Of a DNA stretch of 64,000 nucleotides, positions 18,492 through 27,574 are shown piece after piece. The stretch covers positions 930,001-994,000 of the forward strand of contig NZ_CP039247.1 in NCBI RefSeq assembly GCF_004795735.1, read 5' to 3'. The translations under genes were made by a program, and so were the position numbers. Under the pieces are notes generated by a model. The model was not told where the DNA came from. It made no database searches and saw only the letters and a list, made by a program, of their open reading frames with translations. Source of the stretch: Corynebacterium endometrii (GTDB lineage Bacteria; Actinomycetota; Actinomycetes; Mycobacteriales; Mycobacteriaceae). The stretch's first letter is position 1; the number at the start of each line of letters is the position of its first letter.

Positions 18492-18641
18492 CTAGTGGTC
18501 TTCTTTCCTTGAGACGGGTGATTCACCGGACGGAAACTGCACACGGATGAGGTTGGCGATGATAAGAAGCACACCGAGTGAGCCCATCATCAAACCAGGA
18601 AACCCCTCAAGGTAATCGGCCAGGAATCCGCTGGGAGACAT
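18492..18641 (-). CDS. Small single-span membrane protein, 49 residues
   Basis: A short open frame runs from the ATG at 18641 to a TAG at 18492-18494. It encodes 49 residues with one hydrophobic span (PGLMMGSLGVLLIIANLI) and a charged C-terminus ending SRKEDH. AGAGGA lies about 9 bases upstream of the ATG. The stop is 2 bp before the XRE regulator ATG, and the promoter sits directly upstream. It is thus the first gene of the cassette. I know no homologue. Coding status is supported by the ribosome-binding site, tight packing and the sensible membrane topology. Confidence 0.65.
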   Translation of the reverse strand: MSPSGFLADYLEGFPGLMMGSLGVLLIIANLIRVQFPSGESPVSRKEDH

Positions 18642-18673
18642 GCCAAGTTGTCCTCTCATAGTGTCAACTTTTC

Positions 18674-18714
18674 TTTACATAACCGAATGTAAACTATTCT
18701 TTACATACTGTCAA
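18674..18714 (-). promoter_or_regulatory. Promoter and operator repeats of the XRE cassette
   Basis: On the minus strand a -35 TTGACA (18709-18714) and a -10 TACATT (18686-18691) are separated by 17 bp. Three TTTACAT/ATGTAAA half-sites cover them: 18674-18680 and 18687-18693 form an inverted repeat with a 6-bp spacer, and 18700-18706 is a third copy inside the -10/-35 spacer. Binding there would occlude RNA polymerase, as expected for autorepression by the XRE protein. Confidence 0.7.
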
Positions 18715-18803
18715 GGGTTGACGCTGCAGATGGCCTTAGCGGGACGCCCCCGAGGCTGTGCGGGCGCGGGCTCTGCACCACGGCTGACAATCCTGCGCAA
18801 CGT

Positions 18804-18837
18804 AAAATGCCCCCGACCACGTGGCCGGGGGCATTAG
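18804..18837 (-). terminator. Terminator of dapD
   Basis: AATGCCCCC and GGGGGCATT (within 18806-18835) form a strong GC-rich hairpin about 33 bp after the dapD stop. On the minus strand it is followed by TTTACG. Confidence 0.8.
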
Positions 18838-18868
18838 TGCTGATGGCTTCGATGCGAAGCGCCAAACG

Positions 18869-19840
18869 TTAGTTGTTGTGCAAGTCGGCGTTGAGCGCTA
18901 CGGCCTCGGCCTTCCACTGGGTTGCTTCTACGGAACCGGTGACGGAGTTGCGGCGCAGCAGCATGCCGGAGGCACCGGACAGGGTAGAAGCCTTGATGGT
19001 GTGACCCTCCTCAACGCCGGCTACCTCGGCCACCTTGCCGAATACAGCAACCTTGGTGCCCGCGGTGACGTAGAGGCCAGCCTCGACCACGCAGTCATCG
19101 CCCAGGGAGATGCCCACGCCGGAGTTGGCGCCAAGCAGGCAGCGCTCGCCGACGGAGATGACCTCCTTGCCGCCGCCGGACAGGGTGCCCATGATGGAGG
19201 CGCCGCCGCCGACGTCAGAACCGTCACCAACCACAACACCCGCGGAGATGCGGCCCTCGACCATGGAGGCGCCCAGGGTGCCGGCGTTGAAGTTAACGAA
19301 TCCCTCATGCATGACGGTGGTGCCCTCAGCCAGGTGGGCGCCCAGGCGGACGCGGTCAGCATCGCCGATGCGCACGCCGGTAGGTACTACGTAATCGACC
19401 ATGCGTGGGAATTTGTCCACCGAGTACACGGTGACCGGGCCGCGGGACGCCAGCTGACCGCGCACCATCTGGAAGTCAGCCACCGCGCACGGGCCGTAGT
19501 TGGTCCATACAACGTTAGCCAGCTTGCCGAAGATGCCGTCCATATTCAGGCCGTGGGGCTTGACCGCGCGGTGGGACAAGAGGTGGAGACGCAGGTAAGC
19601 GTCATAGGTATCCAGTGGTGCATCATCAAGGTCTTTGATGGAGGTCTTTACGGCGACGCGGGCCACGCCGCGCTCCTCATCCGGGCCGACGAGGGAAGCG
19701 AACTGCTGGGGAACCTCGGTGAGCTGTTCAGTGCCGGACTCGGTGACCTCTTGGTCAGTATGAACCGCTGGGAACCACACGTCCAGAACGGTTCCGTCAT
19801 GGGTGATGGTCGCTAGGCCGCGAGCGGATGCTGAAGTCAT
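18869..19840 (-). CDS. dapD: Tetrahydrodipicolinate N-succinyltransferase DapD
   Basis: DapD succinylates tetrahydrodipicolinate with succinyl-CoA, opening the succinylase branch to meso-diaminopimelate and lysine. The 323-residue protein is of the actinobacterial DapD type: an N-terminal domain, then a left-handed beta-helix of hexapeptide repeats ([61 protein letters not shown]). DapC and DapE, the next enzymes, are also in this window, with dapE divergent about 2 kb away. The gene is monocistronic with its own terminator. Confidence 0.95.
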   Translation of the reverse strand: MTSASARGLATITHDGTVLDVWFPAVHTDQEVTESGTEQLTEVPQQFASLVGPDEERGVARVAVKTSIKDLDDAPLDTYDAYLRLHLLSHRAVKPHGLNMDGIFGKLANVVWTNYGPCAVADFQMVRGQLASRGPVTVYSVDKFPRMVDYVVPTGVRIGDADRVRLGAHLAEGTTVMHEGFVNFNAGTLGASMVEGRISAGVVVGDGSDVGGGASIMGTLSGGGKEVISVGERCLLGANSGVGISLGDDCVVEAGLYVTAGTKVAVFGKVAEVAGVEEGHTIKASTLSGASGMLLRRNSVTGSVEATQWKAEAVALNADLHNN

Positions 19841-20174
19841 GGGTGATTAAAGCCTTTTTATGTTGGGATCAGTTGTCATGCGCATGCCAAAGTCACATGC
19901 ATCCACGCCGGGTGCGTCCCGCGGCGCCTGACCGTATCCAAAGGGATCAGTTCATGCACGTTTTAGCGTGGATTTCATCGCGGGACACGGGGCGTGAGCT
20001 GGCTATGAAGTATAGCGGGCGTACCGGCCATTGTCCTTAGCGACAGGCTTCACTTTGGCCAAAGTCACATCCGGCGAAAGCGTCAAAAATGCCCCGCCGA
20101 AGTCACACCAAGGTGTCTCCAACGGGGCACGTTACGATGCCGCGCGCACCGTCCCGGGAGGGGGCGGTAAGCCT
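19841..20174. other. Gene-free stretch: dapD promoter region and permease terminator
   Basis: These 334 bp separate two minus-strand genes. The left part must hold the dapD promoter; the right part holds the permease terminator at 20088-20131. Isolated AAGTCACA motifs occur at about 19889, 20061 and 20100, but without the 9-bp tandem spacing seen near 8950. No coding sequence is supported. Confidence 0.5.
20085..20131 (-). terminator. Terminator of the amino-acid permease gene
   Basis: On the minus strand, TGCCCCG and CGGGGCA (20123-20129 and 20090-20096) enclose an inner ACACC-TT-GGTGT stem, and the structure is followed by TTTTT. It is a typical intrinsic terminator 45 bp after the permease stop. 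Confidence 0.8.
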
Positions 20175-21590
20175 TTAGCTCGAGGCGTTGAGCTCGCGCT
20201 CATGGCGCTTGCCGGAACCCTTGCCGCCGAAAGCAAAGGCCAGAACCGCGAGCACGGCGGTCAGGATGGCGACGGCGAAAATCTGGCCACGAGCGCTCTC
20301 ATCGAAGAGCATCAACACAATGAGCACGCCCAGGCCAACCAGGACGAGGATCGGCACTACGGGGAATCCACTCACGCGCATCACGGAGGTCTCACCGTTG
20401 CGTATTAGCTCCGGGTGGAGCTTGATATACGCGGCGGTAATGAAGATCCAAATAACTAGCAGGCAGCCGCCCACCGCGTTGAACAGGAATGCCAGCAGCC
20501 CTTCAGGATTCCAGTACTGCAGCCCCACGGAGGCAAAGGCGAAGATCATGGAAAGGATGACCGCATTGATTGGCGCACCAGAGTGATTCTTCTTTAGGAA
20601 GAAGCCCGGAGCGTTGCCATCCTCAGCCATGTCGTAGACCAATCGGGAGGTGGCGTAGATCTGCGCGTTGAATGCAGACAACAGGGCGATGGCGATGATG
20701 GCCTCCATGAAACCAACCGCGCCCGGAACGTTTGCCAGACCAAGCACCTGGGTGAATGGGGACTGGGCCGCGACGTCAGCGTTCTGAATCTGGCTGAATG
20801 GCAACAGCAAGGCAATCAGCAGTACGGAGCCGATGTAGAAGATGATGATGCGGAAGATGATTGCTCGTACGGCGGTGGCAACGTTGTGGGATGGATCCTC
20901 AGACTCGGCGGCCGCGATGGTGACCAGCTCGATGCCGCCGAAGGCGAACGCTACGGCCAACAGGCCGGCGGCGAAGCCTGGAACGCCGTTAGGCAAGAAG
21001 TTATCCGTGAAGTTGGAAAGATTGGCCGTATCCGTGTTCGGCCAGAGGCCGATGGCCAGCAAAGTGCCCAGCACCAGGAAGGCTACGATGACCGCGACCT
21101 TGATGATGGCGAACCAGAATTCAAACTCGCCGAAACCACGGACGGCGGCGAAGTTAACCACAGCGAAGAAGGTCACGGCGATAAGTGCTGGGATCCATGG
21201 GTCCACGCCAAACCAACCGCTGATGATCGCGGCGGCGCCGGTGATCTCAGTGCCCATCACCATGATGAGCATGAACCAATACATCCAGCCATTGGTAAAT
21301 CGAGCCCAGTTGCCAAAGGCCTGTCCCGCGTAGGTGGAAAATGACCCCAGGGAGGGGCGGGCCGAAGCCAGCTCGCCCAGCATGAACATGATGACCGCGA
21401 CCAGCAGGCCGGCGATTGCGTAAGCCAGAAGCACTGAGGTGCCGGAGGCCTGAATGCCCACGCCAACGCCAAGGAAGAGTCCGGCGCCCACCGCGGATCC
21501 CAGGCCCATCATGGTGATGTGGCGAGTCTTGAGCTTTTGATTGTTCGGCTCAACGGAACTTGCCGCCGCGCCTTGGGACTGAGTTGTCAT
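20175..21590 (-). CDS. Amino-acid permease (APC superfamily, AAT family)
   Basis: The product is a 471-residue inner-membrane transporter with about 12 hydrophobic segments. The N-terminus RHITMMGLGSAVGAGLFLGVG is the hallmark of AAT-family proton-coupled amino-acid importers such as GabP, AnsP, AroP and ProY. The helix 3 region WARFTNGWMYWFMLIMVMGTEITGAAAII also fits. The substrate cannot be assigned from sequence. The gene has its own terminator and lies between dapD and the divergent dapE. Confidence 0.9.
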   Translation of the reverse strand: MTTQSQGAAASSVEPNNQKLKTRHITMMGLGSAVGAGLFLGVGVGIQASGTSVLLAYAIAGLLVAVIMFMLGELASARPSLGSFSTYAGQAFGNWARFTNGWMYWFMLIMVMGTEITGAAAIISGWFGVDPWIPALIAVTFFAVVNFAAVRGFGEFEFWFAIIKVAVIVAFLVLGTLLAIGLWPNTDTANLSNFTDNFLPNGVPGFAAGLLAVAFAFGGIELVTIAAAESEDPSHNVATAVRAIIFRIIIFYIGSVLLIALLLPFSQIQNADVAAQSPFTQVLGLANVPGAVGFMEAIIAIALLSAFNAQIYATSRLVYDMAEDGNAPGFFLKKNHSGAPINAVILSMIFAFASVGLQYWNPEGLLAFLFNAVGGCLLVIWIFITAAYIKLHPELIRNGETSVMRVSGFPVVPILVLVGLGVLIVLMLFDESARGQIFAVAILTAVLAVLAFAFGGKGSGKRHERELNASS

Positions 21591-21781
21591 ATAGCTCTCC
21601 AGTACAGATATATCGGCTTCGCATAGTGACTACATAGCGCCACGGTTATGCAAATGTTTCGAGCGTCAGTCTACCCGTGTCAGGGGGAGGTGAAACAAAA
21701 CTACGCCGGTTGCGTTAGCCCCATGTGGAGGGCTTAAGGGGGAGGTTTACCCCGTCCCGTGGTCACACGATTGGCGGTACC

Positions 21782-22966
21782 ATGGCACGGGTGAGTACTT
21801 CGGCATTGAATTTGTTTGCAGATCCCATTCAGCTAACCAAGGACCTAGTTGATATCCCCAGCCCTTCCCATCACGAAAAAGAGATAGCGGACGCTATAGA
21901 AACGGCGCTGCGGGGGCTCAAGGATGCCACAGGTGCCGAGCTGGAGGTGGCTCGCTTTGGAAATACCGTCTGCGCACGGACTAACCGCGGCCATGCTTCC
22001 CGCGTTGTGCTAGCCGGCCACATCGATACCGTGCCCATCGCGGACAACGTTCCGCACCACATCGCAACCAATGATGAGGGCGAGGAGGTGATGTGGGGCT
22101 GCGGCACCACCGACATGAAATCCGGAATGGCGGTCTATCTCCACGCCTTCGCGGAGCTGGTCGCGGGGGACCGCGCCGGGGAGCTGGCCCATGATCTCAC
22201 TCTGATCGCGTACGAGTGCGAGGAAGTGTCCATGGAGTACAACGGGCTTGCGCACCTGCAGCAAGACAACCCCGAATGGTTAGAGGGTGACTTAGCATTA
22301 CTGGGCGAGCCGACCGGCGGAATCATCGAGGCCGGCTGCCAGGGCACTATCCGCATCCGGGTAACCGCTCACGGCACGCGTGCCCACTCGGCCCGCGCGT
22401 GGCTGGGATCCAACGCTACCCACACCCTGGCCAAGACCATGGCCTACCTCAATGAGTACACCCCACGGGAGGTAACGATCGATGAGTGCACGTACAAGGA
22501 GGGCATCAACATCGTGAAGCTGGAGTCCTTTGTGGCTACGAACACCATCCCGGATATTGCGTGGATGTTCGTAAACTTCCGCTTCGCCCCGGACCGCTCT
22601 ACGGACGAGGCCATGGCGCATCTATTGGAGGTGCTCCACCTCGAACCATCTCAGGAGCGCCCCTACGACCAGCGTGACGAGTTAGCCGAGCCCGGCGCGG
22701 TGACCTTTGAGGTAGATGACGTGGCCTCGGCCGCGATGCCGGGGCTGGGTCAGCCCGCGGCCAGGGCGCTTGTAGAGGCCGTCGGCGGCAATTTCCGCGC
22801 CAAGTACGGCTGGACCGATGTGGCACGTTTTTCCGAGATGGGCGTGCCAGCCGTGAACTTCGGCTGTGGCGATCCCGGCTTTGCCCACAAGGTAGACGAG
22901 CAGTGCCCAGTCAGCCAGATTACTAGCGTCGCCGGCGAGCTGATGCAGTACCTCACCAGCAAGTAA
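21782..22966 (+). CDS. dapE: Succinyl-diaminopimelate desuccinylase DapE
   Basis: DapE hydrolyses N-succinyl-LL-diaminopimelate to LL-diaminopimelate, a dizinc M20-family reaction. The protein has 394 residues from the ATG at 21782; a GTG at 21791 or a GTG further upstream are alternatives. Signature motifs are LAGHIDTVPIADNVP, WGCGTTDMKSGMAVY, YECEEVSMEYNGL (general base and metal Glu) and LLGEPTGG. The dimerisation domain follows (AHGTRAHSARAWLGSNATH). It heads a three-gene run with the LOG-family gene (28-bp gap) and folP2, an order shared with mycobacteria. Confidence 0.94.
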   Translation: MARVSTSALNLFADPIQLTKDLVDIPSPSHHEKEIADAIETALRGLKDATGAELEVARFGNTVCARTNRGHASRVVLAGHIDTVPIADNVPHHIATNDEGEEVMWGCGTTDMKSGMAVYLHAFAELVAGDRAGELAHDLTLIAYECEEVSMEYNGLAHLQQDNPEWLEGDLALLGEPTGGIIEAGCQGTIRIRVTAHGTRAHSARAWLGSNATHTLAKTMAYLNEYTPREVTIDECTYKEGINIVKLESFVATNTIPDIAWMFVNFRFAPDRSTDEAMAHLLEVLHLEPSQERPYDQRDELAEPGAVTFEVDDVASAAMPGLGQPAARALVEAVGGNFRAKYGWTDVARFSEMGVPAVNFGCGDPGFAHKVDEQCPVSQITSVAGELMQYLTSK

Positions 22967-22994
22967 CTTGTAGACCAAAAGGACGTTGACAGCG

Positions 22995-23759
22995 ATGACT
23001 GAACACAAACGCATCAAGCGGGGCCCGGTGATGACCCGCCGCGATGCCAATGACACCTCCACGTATGACCAGCGCCTGCTGGAGTCCGGTTCAACCTATG
23101 ACTGGCAGCACGGTGACCCGTGGCGCGTACTGCGTATCCAAAGCGAGTTTGTCACCGGCTTTGATGCCTTGGCCGAACTTCCCAAGGCGGTATCCGTCTT
23201 TGGCTCCGCGCGCACCCAGCCTGACCACGAGCATTACCGGCTCGCGGAGGAGGTAGCCCGCAAACTCGTTGCCGCCGAATACGCCGTTATCACCGGCGGT
23301 GGCCCCGGCATCATGGAGGCCGGCAACAAGGGCGCCCATGAGGCAGGCGGTTTGTCCGTGGGCCTCGGAATCGAGCTGCCCTTTGAGCAGGGGCTCAATG
23401 AGTACGTGGACCTGGGCATCGATTTCCGCTACTTCTTCGCCCGCAAAACTATGTTCTTGAAGTATTCCCAGGCGTTTATCTGCCTGCCCGGCGGCCTGGG
23501 CACCATGGATGAGCTCTTTGAGGTCATGTGCATGGTCCAGACCGGCAAAGTCACCAAGTTTCCTATCGTGCTCATGGGCACCCAATACTGGGGCGGCCTG
23601 GTGGAATGGCTAAAGAACACCATGACCGAGCAAGGTTACATCAGCCCGGAGGACAACAACCTGTTCTTGCTCACCGATTCAGCCGATGAGGCCGTTGAGT
23701 ACATCACCACCATCCACAAGGACATGTCAGATCTGCGTGTCAAGGGACTCGAACGCTAG
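22995..23759 (+). CDS. LOG-family (TIGR00730) Rossmann-fold protein
   Basis: The 254-residue protein resembles the lysine-decarboxylase-like LOG family. Members with the PGGxGTxxE motif cleave the N-glycosidic bond of nucleoside 5'-monophosphates, including cytokinin ribotides. The motif is present as PGGLGTMDELFE, and the second signature is GGGPGIMEAGNKGAHEAGG. The position between dapE and folP2 corresponds to Rv1205. I chose the ATG at 22995; a TTG 9 bp upstream sits too close to the AGGA element. The physiological substrate is unknown. Confidence 0.88.
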   Translation: MTEHKRIKRGPVMTRRDANDTSTYDQRLLESGSTYDWQHGDPWRVLRIQSEFVTGFDALAELPKAVSVFGSARTQPDHEHYRLAEEVARKLVAAEYAVITGGGPGIMEAGNKGAHEAGGLSVGLGIELPFEQGLNEYVDLGIDFRYFFARKTMFLKYSQAFICLPGGLGTMDELFEVMCMVQTGKVTKFPIVLMGTQYWGGLVEWLKNTMTEQGYISPEDNNLFLLTDSADEAVEYITTIHKDMSDLRVKGLER

Positions 23760-23762
23760 GAC

Positions 23763-24608
23763 ATGAATCAGAAACCTTCTGGCCTGGCGCAGGTCATGGC
23801 CATCGTGAACCGCACCCCAGATTCCTTCTATGACCAGGGCGCAACCTTTGGCCTTGAGCCCGCGCTAAAGCGTTGCGACCAAGCGGTTGCTGAGGGAGCC
23901 ACCATCATTGACATCGGCGGCGTAAAAGCGGGCCCAGGGGACAGCGTGGATGCCCAGGAGGAAATTGACCGCGTTATCCCCGCCATCGCGGCCGTCCACG
24001 AGCGACACCCGGCAGTCACAATCTCGGTAGATACCTGGCGCGCCGAGGTTGCGGAGGCCGCCATCGCGGCCGGTGCGGGGCTGATAAATGACACGTGGGC
24101 GGGCTGGGAGCCCGAGCTCGTCGAGGTGGCGGGTCACCATAAGGTTGGCTACGTCTGTTCCCACACCGGTGGCGTAACCCCACGCACCTTCCCCAACCGC
24201 GTGCACTATGACGATGTGGTCCAAGACGTGATTGCAAAGACCACCCGCCAGGCCGAGCGCGCAATTTCCCTGGGCTGCCCGGAAGAGCTTACATTCCTAG
24301 ATCCCACGCACGACTTTGGTAAAAACACCTTCCATGGCCTGGAGCTTTTGAAACGGGTCGATGAACTGGTTGCCACCGGATTTCCTGTGCTTATGGCGCT
24401 TTCTAACAAGGGCTTCATAGGGGAGGTTTTGCAGCGAGATTCAACAGGGCGTCTTCCCGGCACGCTGGCCGCCACCGCCTGGGCTGCGGCCCGTGGCGTG
24501 GCGGTATTCCGCGCGCATGAGGTGCAAGACACCATGGATGTTATCCGCATGACTGCCGCGATTGAAGGCACGTTTGCGCCCATCAACTCGTGGCGCGGAC
24601 TTGTCTAA
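23763..24608 (+). CDS. folP2: Dihydropteroate synthase homologue FolP2
   Basis: The 281-residue TIM-barrel protein belongs to the DHPS family, which condenses p-aminobenzoate with a pterin pyrophosphate. Motifs are degenerate: MAIVNRTPDSFYD replaces the usual NVTPDSFSDGG. LINDTWAG, LDPTHDFGK and LSNKGFIG are near-matches. This is the pattern of the FolP2 paralogue of Mycobacteriales, which from memory does not provide the main DHPS activity. The ATG is 3 bp after the LOG gene. In mycobacteria gpgS follows; here a reversed foreign-looking cassette does. Confidence 0.85.
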   Translation: MNQKPSGLAQVMAIVNRTPDSFYDQGATFGLEPALKRCDQAVAEGATIIDIGGVKAGPGDSVDAQEEIDRVIPAIAAVHERHPAVTISVDTWRAEVAEAAIAAGAGLINDTWAGWEPELVEVAGHHKVGYVCSHTGGVTPRTFPNRVHYDDVVQDVIAKTTRQAERAISLGCPEELTFLDPTHDFGKNTFHGLELLKRVDELVATGFPVLMALSNKGFIGEVLQRDSTGRLPGTLAATAWAAARGVAVFRAHEVQDTMDVIRMTAAIEGTFAPINSWRGLV

Positions 24609-24617
24609 CACGGTCCG

Positions 24618-24639
24618 CCGGTAGCGCTACTCCTACCGG
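24618..24639. terminator. Hairpin between convergent folP2 and glycosyltransferase gene
   Basis: CCGGTAG and CTACCGG arms lie 9 bp after the folP2 stop. There is no clear T-tract, so it is a weak candidate terminator. Confidence 0.4.
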
Positions 24640-24644
24640 TGTGC

Positions 24645-25448
24645 CTACTTGTAAGCTTCGCCATCAAAGTGAGGGGCCAGGATGTCCCTGACTTCACGCA
24701 ATGCAAGAACTCGCCGGGTTATTGCCTCGCGTCGGTAGCTAAGGCTACGGGTGGCGTTATGCTCTTCGGTAGCAGTGATCTGCCCATCCCACTTGCGGTA
24801 AATGGTGCCTGGGGCTGAATGGAAGTAACCCAAAAACAGCGTGTTGAGAGAGTGCATGAGCCAGGTGTCTTCGCTAGTTTCCACCGCGCCCCATGCACCG
24901 GATAACCATAGCGCTTGACGCCTAATACACATCGTCGTGGGGTGGACGTTAAGCACGTAATCATGGGTCATCCAGTAGTTAAATGTTGAATCACGTGGGA
25001 TGATGCCGCCGGCAGGTGAGCGGTCATATCCGCTAGTGGAACCGTCCGGATGCAGATCTGTAACCTCACTGCCCGACCACATAACTTCAGGCCTGGACTC
25101 AAAAACCGCTATCTCGCGGGCAATCTGGCCTGGGGTAAGAAGGTCATCGCCGTCGAGATTCTTGATGTATTCGCCACGTGCGCGCGTTGCAGCCTTGGTG
25201 CGCGTGATGCCAATTCCACGCCAGCGATAATTGAATCCCACTTCGATCCATGGCTCATCAAGCAACGCGCGAAGTGCAGCCTCGGTCTTTTCATCTACCG
25301 GGCCGTCAAAATGCACCTGCCACTCAAGCTCAATGTGGTCAGGAACCTCCTGAGCCTTGAGGGTTTCAAGCACGTCACCAAGGTAATCAGTGCGGTTACA
25401 AGCTACGGCAGAAACAACACTGTAGACGGTTCTTTGGGTCACGGTCAC
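24645..25448 (-). CDS. Family 2 glycosyltransferase
   Basis: The 267-residue GT-A enzyme is predicted to use a nucleotide sugar. The N-terminus VYSVVSAVACNRTDYLGDVLETLKAQ is the nucleotide-binding strand region, and NLDGDDLLTPG supplies the DxD-type metal motif near residue 110. A later EDTWLMHSL resembles the ED base motif. There is no membrane segment, so it should be cytoplasmic. The GTG start overlaps the stop of the zinc-ribbon membrane gene by one base (TAGTG), so the two are translationally coupled. It is transcribed against folP2 and is AT-richer than the core genes. The acceptor is unknown. Confidence 0.8.
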   Translation of the reverse strand: MTVTQRTVYSVVSAVACNRTDYLGDVLETLKAQEVPDHIELEWQVHFDGPVDEKTEAALRALLDEPWIEVGFNYRWRGIGITRTKAATRARGEYIKNLDGDDLLTPGQIAREIAVFESRPEVMWSGSEVTDLHPDGSTSGYDRSPAGGIIPRDSTFNYWMTHDYVLNVHPTTMCIRRQALWLSGAWGAVETSEDTWLMHSLNTLFLGYFHSAPGTIYRKWDGQITATEEHNATRSLSYRREAITRRVLALREVRDILAPHFDGEAYK

Positions 25449-27385
25449 TAGCTTTCAACTTCGGGATTGGTTTCTTCGACGGGTGCCACGGCGGTTTCTG
25501 AAGAATCTACTGGAGTTTCATCAACAAACCATGACCCATTAAAAGCCAACGCGCCGATTGACAGGATCACCGCGCCAAGCGCAATAAGGATGGAGGCTTG
25601 AGACACGAACACTGAATTGCGGTACCAGGCTACTCGGCGGCGCTCACGATTCTGAGCCTTGGCGTCTGCCTCTTCAATGGCCTTGAGCACCTCCGGGGTT
25701 GGGTTATGGGAGAACTCAAGGTATTTGTTATTTGGATTCTGGGACAAGGACAGGCATGACGCACACGTGTCCCGTTTGGGCGTTTCACTTGCGTGCTGAA
25801 CGAACACGGAATTACACAACGTACATCTTCTTGTCACAACGGCTTCACCGCACTCTTTACACGTGCGCGCGGACGCAGACATCTCACCGTGTAAGTCAGC
25901 GGTGTGAGCAACCGTATCGGCCAGTTGCTGCTGGATCTGGTTATCAACGCGGTCAGCTATGCTCTCACTCAGAGAACGCCGTAGGCGCCGTTCAAGCTCA
26001 CGCTCTCTTTGCTTTTGCGTAGGAGGATGCTTCGCGGATTTTACCCCGGTATCGGTGAGGTTCCGGGTCATGACAAAAATCAAGCCGGAGAAGGCTACGA
26101 GGCCAATCAGCAAGATTCCGGAGATGATAACTGCGGATGCCAGATTCTGCTGGTTGGAGCCAATAGAAGCAGCACCAACCGCGAAGGCAACGGCCGAGGA
26201 AAACAGTGCTAGTACCTCAGTAGAGCGAAGCGTGTTGTTATCAAGCTTGGTATTGACCCTTGATTCGGTTTCTTCCATCCGTTCCGCTGCCTGCTGGGCC
26301 TTCTTAATCAGATCATAGGATTCGACGGTGAAAATAATCTGTGTGCGCTCCTGAAGGATTCTCTCCATTATCTCGATTGAAAATGAAGTGCCTACGTTAG
26401 CGCGCGACATGGCAATTGAAATTGTTGAATAAGCAGCGTCAAACTGGGCCGAACGCCGGTAGGCGCGGGCCAACTTGAGCAGTAATAAAGGGTCTTGCGG
26501 GGATTCACCAAATTCCTCTGAATTGGTTTGGAATTGTTTAATGGTTTCCACCGTGATACCGGCCAGCCGCTGCGCATTAGGCGCCTCATCCAGGGCTGAG
26601 AGCACCAAATCCCGGACACGAAGCGTTTCAAAGGGCTTCGAATTTTGGATAGCGGACTTGAGTAGATACGGAAGATCCGCAATCTCCTCTGACTCAGAAA
26701 TGACCTTGCTGGTATACGTGGGTTTTTCTAACAAGAGACGGGCATAGCCACCAATTGCTTGGCCAAGTGCAGTGGTTTTAAAAGAGCTGCTTACACCCTG
26801 GCCGGTTACCAAGAGTTCATGCAGTCCTTCAACATCCTTGGCGAAACGGAAACGCTCACACAGTACCGCTGAAATGAAGTACTCACGGATAGTCCAGTCG
26901 TTGGTTGCACGGAAAGTGCGCAGTTCTTCTTGCCAATAGCTGACGGTGTTTCTGTATCTAGTCAGGAACGCAACCCGGTTCATGGTCTTGGAAAAGAACG
27001 GGTCCAAGCTTTGCTTGTCTGGATACCTCTCCTCAAACCACGTAGCGCAGAAGTCCAACAGGTTAAGATCGTCAGTGTTTTTCTCGGCCAACAATCCAAA
27101 CACCGTGACCAGGTCAAGGTAGGAAAAGGTTGGGCAATCCTCGATGACCACTCGCGTCTCTTGGAAACTTCCTACCTGGTTCAGCAGAGTGGTGAAATCT
27201 TCTACTGATGCATCCTGCAGCAAGCGCTCAATGAAATTCCTGCTATTGGGACTCTCGGTGGCTTTAGTCAGGATGCTGGCAATGCTGCTTTTATCAACCT
27301 CAACTGGTTCTTGGAGGCCTCTGGCTCGCGCGGGGCTAGGTGATCCGGAGCAAAAGTCATTGTCGCTGTAGATAGGGAGATTCAT
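25448..27385 (-). CDS. Large zinc-ribbon membrane protein with helical repeat N-terminus
   Basis: I do not recognise a family for this 645-residue protein. Residues 1-390 look all-helical with TPR-like stretches (DPLLLLKLARAYRRSAQFDAAYSTISIAM) and a short coiled segment (AAERMEETESRVNTKLD). Two adjacent membrane spans follow at about 392-410 and 417-440. A double CxxC zinc ribbon lies near 508-540 (CKECGEAVVTRRCTLC, then CASC), a third span near 595-615, and an acidic tail. The ATG at 27385 lacks a good ribosome-binding site. It is AT-richer than its neighbours and is coupled to the glycosyltransferase gene. It could be a membrane scaffold for that enzyme; that is a guess. Confidence 0.7.
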   Translation of the reverse strand: MNLPIYSDNDFCSGSPSPARARGLQEPVEVDKSSIASILTKATESPNSRNFIERLLQDASVEDFTTLLNQVGSFQETRVVIEDCPTFSYLDLVTVFGLLAEKNTDDLNLLDFCATWFEERYPDKQSLDPFFSKTMNRVAFLTRYRNTVSYWQEELRTFRATNDWTIREYFISAVLCERFRFAKDVEGLHELLVTGQGVSSSFKTTALGQAIGGYARLLLEKPTYTSKVISESEEIADLPYLLKSAIQNSKPFETLRVRDLVLSALDEAPNAQRLAGITVETIKQFQTNSEEFGESPQDPLLLLKLARAYRRSAQFDAAYSTISIAMSRANVGTSFSIEIMERILQERTQIIFTVESYDLIKKAQQAAERMEETESRVNTKLDNNTLRSTEVLALFSSAVAFAVGAASIGSNQQNLASAVIISGILLIGLVAFSGLIFVMTRNLTDTGVKSAKHPPTQKQRERELERRLRRSLSESIADRVDNQIQQQLADTVAHTADLHGEMSASARTCKECGEAVVTRRCTLCNSVFVQHASETPKRDTCASCLSLSQNPNNKYLEFSHNPTPEVLKAIEEADAKAQNRERRRVAWYRNSVFVSQASILIALGAVILSIGALAFNGSWFVDETPVDSSETAVAPVEETNPEVES

Positions 27386-27574
27386 AATTTATAAATTTTA
27401 TGCGTGGACAGTGAAATATTGGGAAACTAGGCAATATTAAAGCGCGGTGGCTCAGCTCAAGTCTTCTCCCGTAACGTTCATTCCTCCCGCCTTCGTAGTA
27501 GGGGGTAGGGATTCGGCATGTGTTGGAGCTAAAGATGGAGCACGGTGTCAGCCCTTGGGCTCGCAAACGGTAGC

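Noticed and set aside
18821..19816. A 331-codon plus-strand frame over dapD
   Set aside because: The hexapeptide-repeat DapD on the minus strand explains the region.
19889..20108. AAGTCACA motifs as further MtrA sites
   Set aside because: They are single and widely spaced, without the 9-bp tandem pattern.
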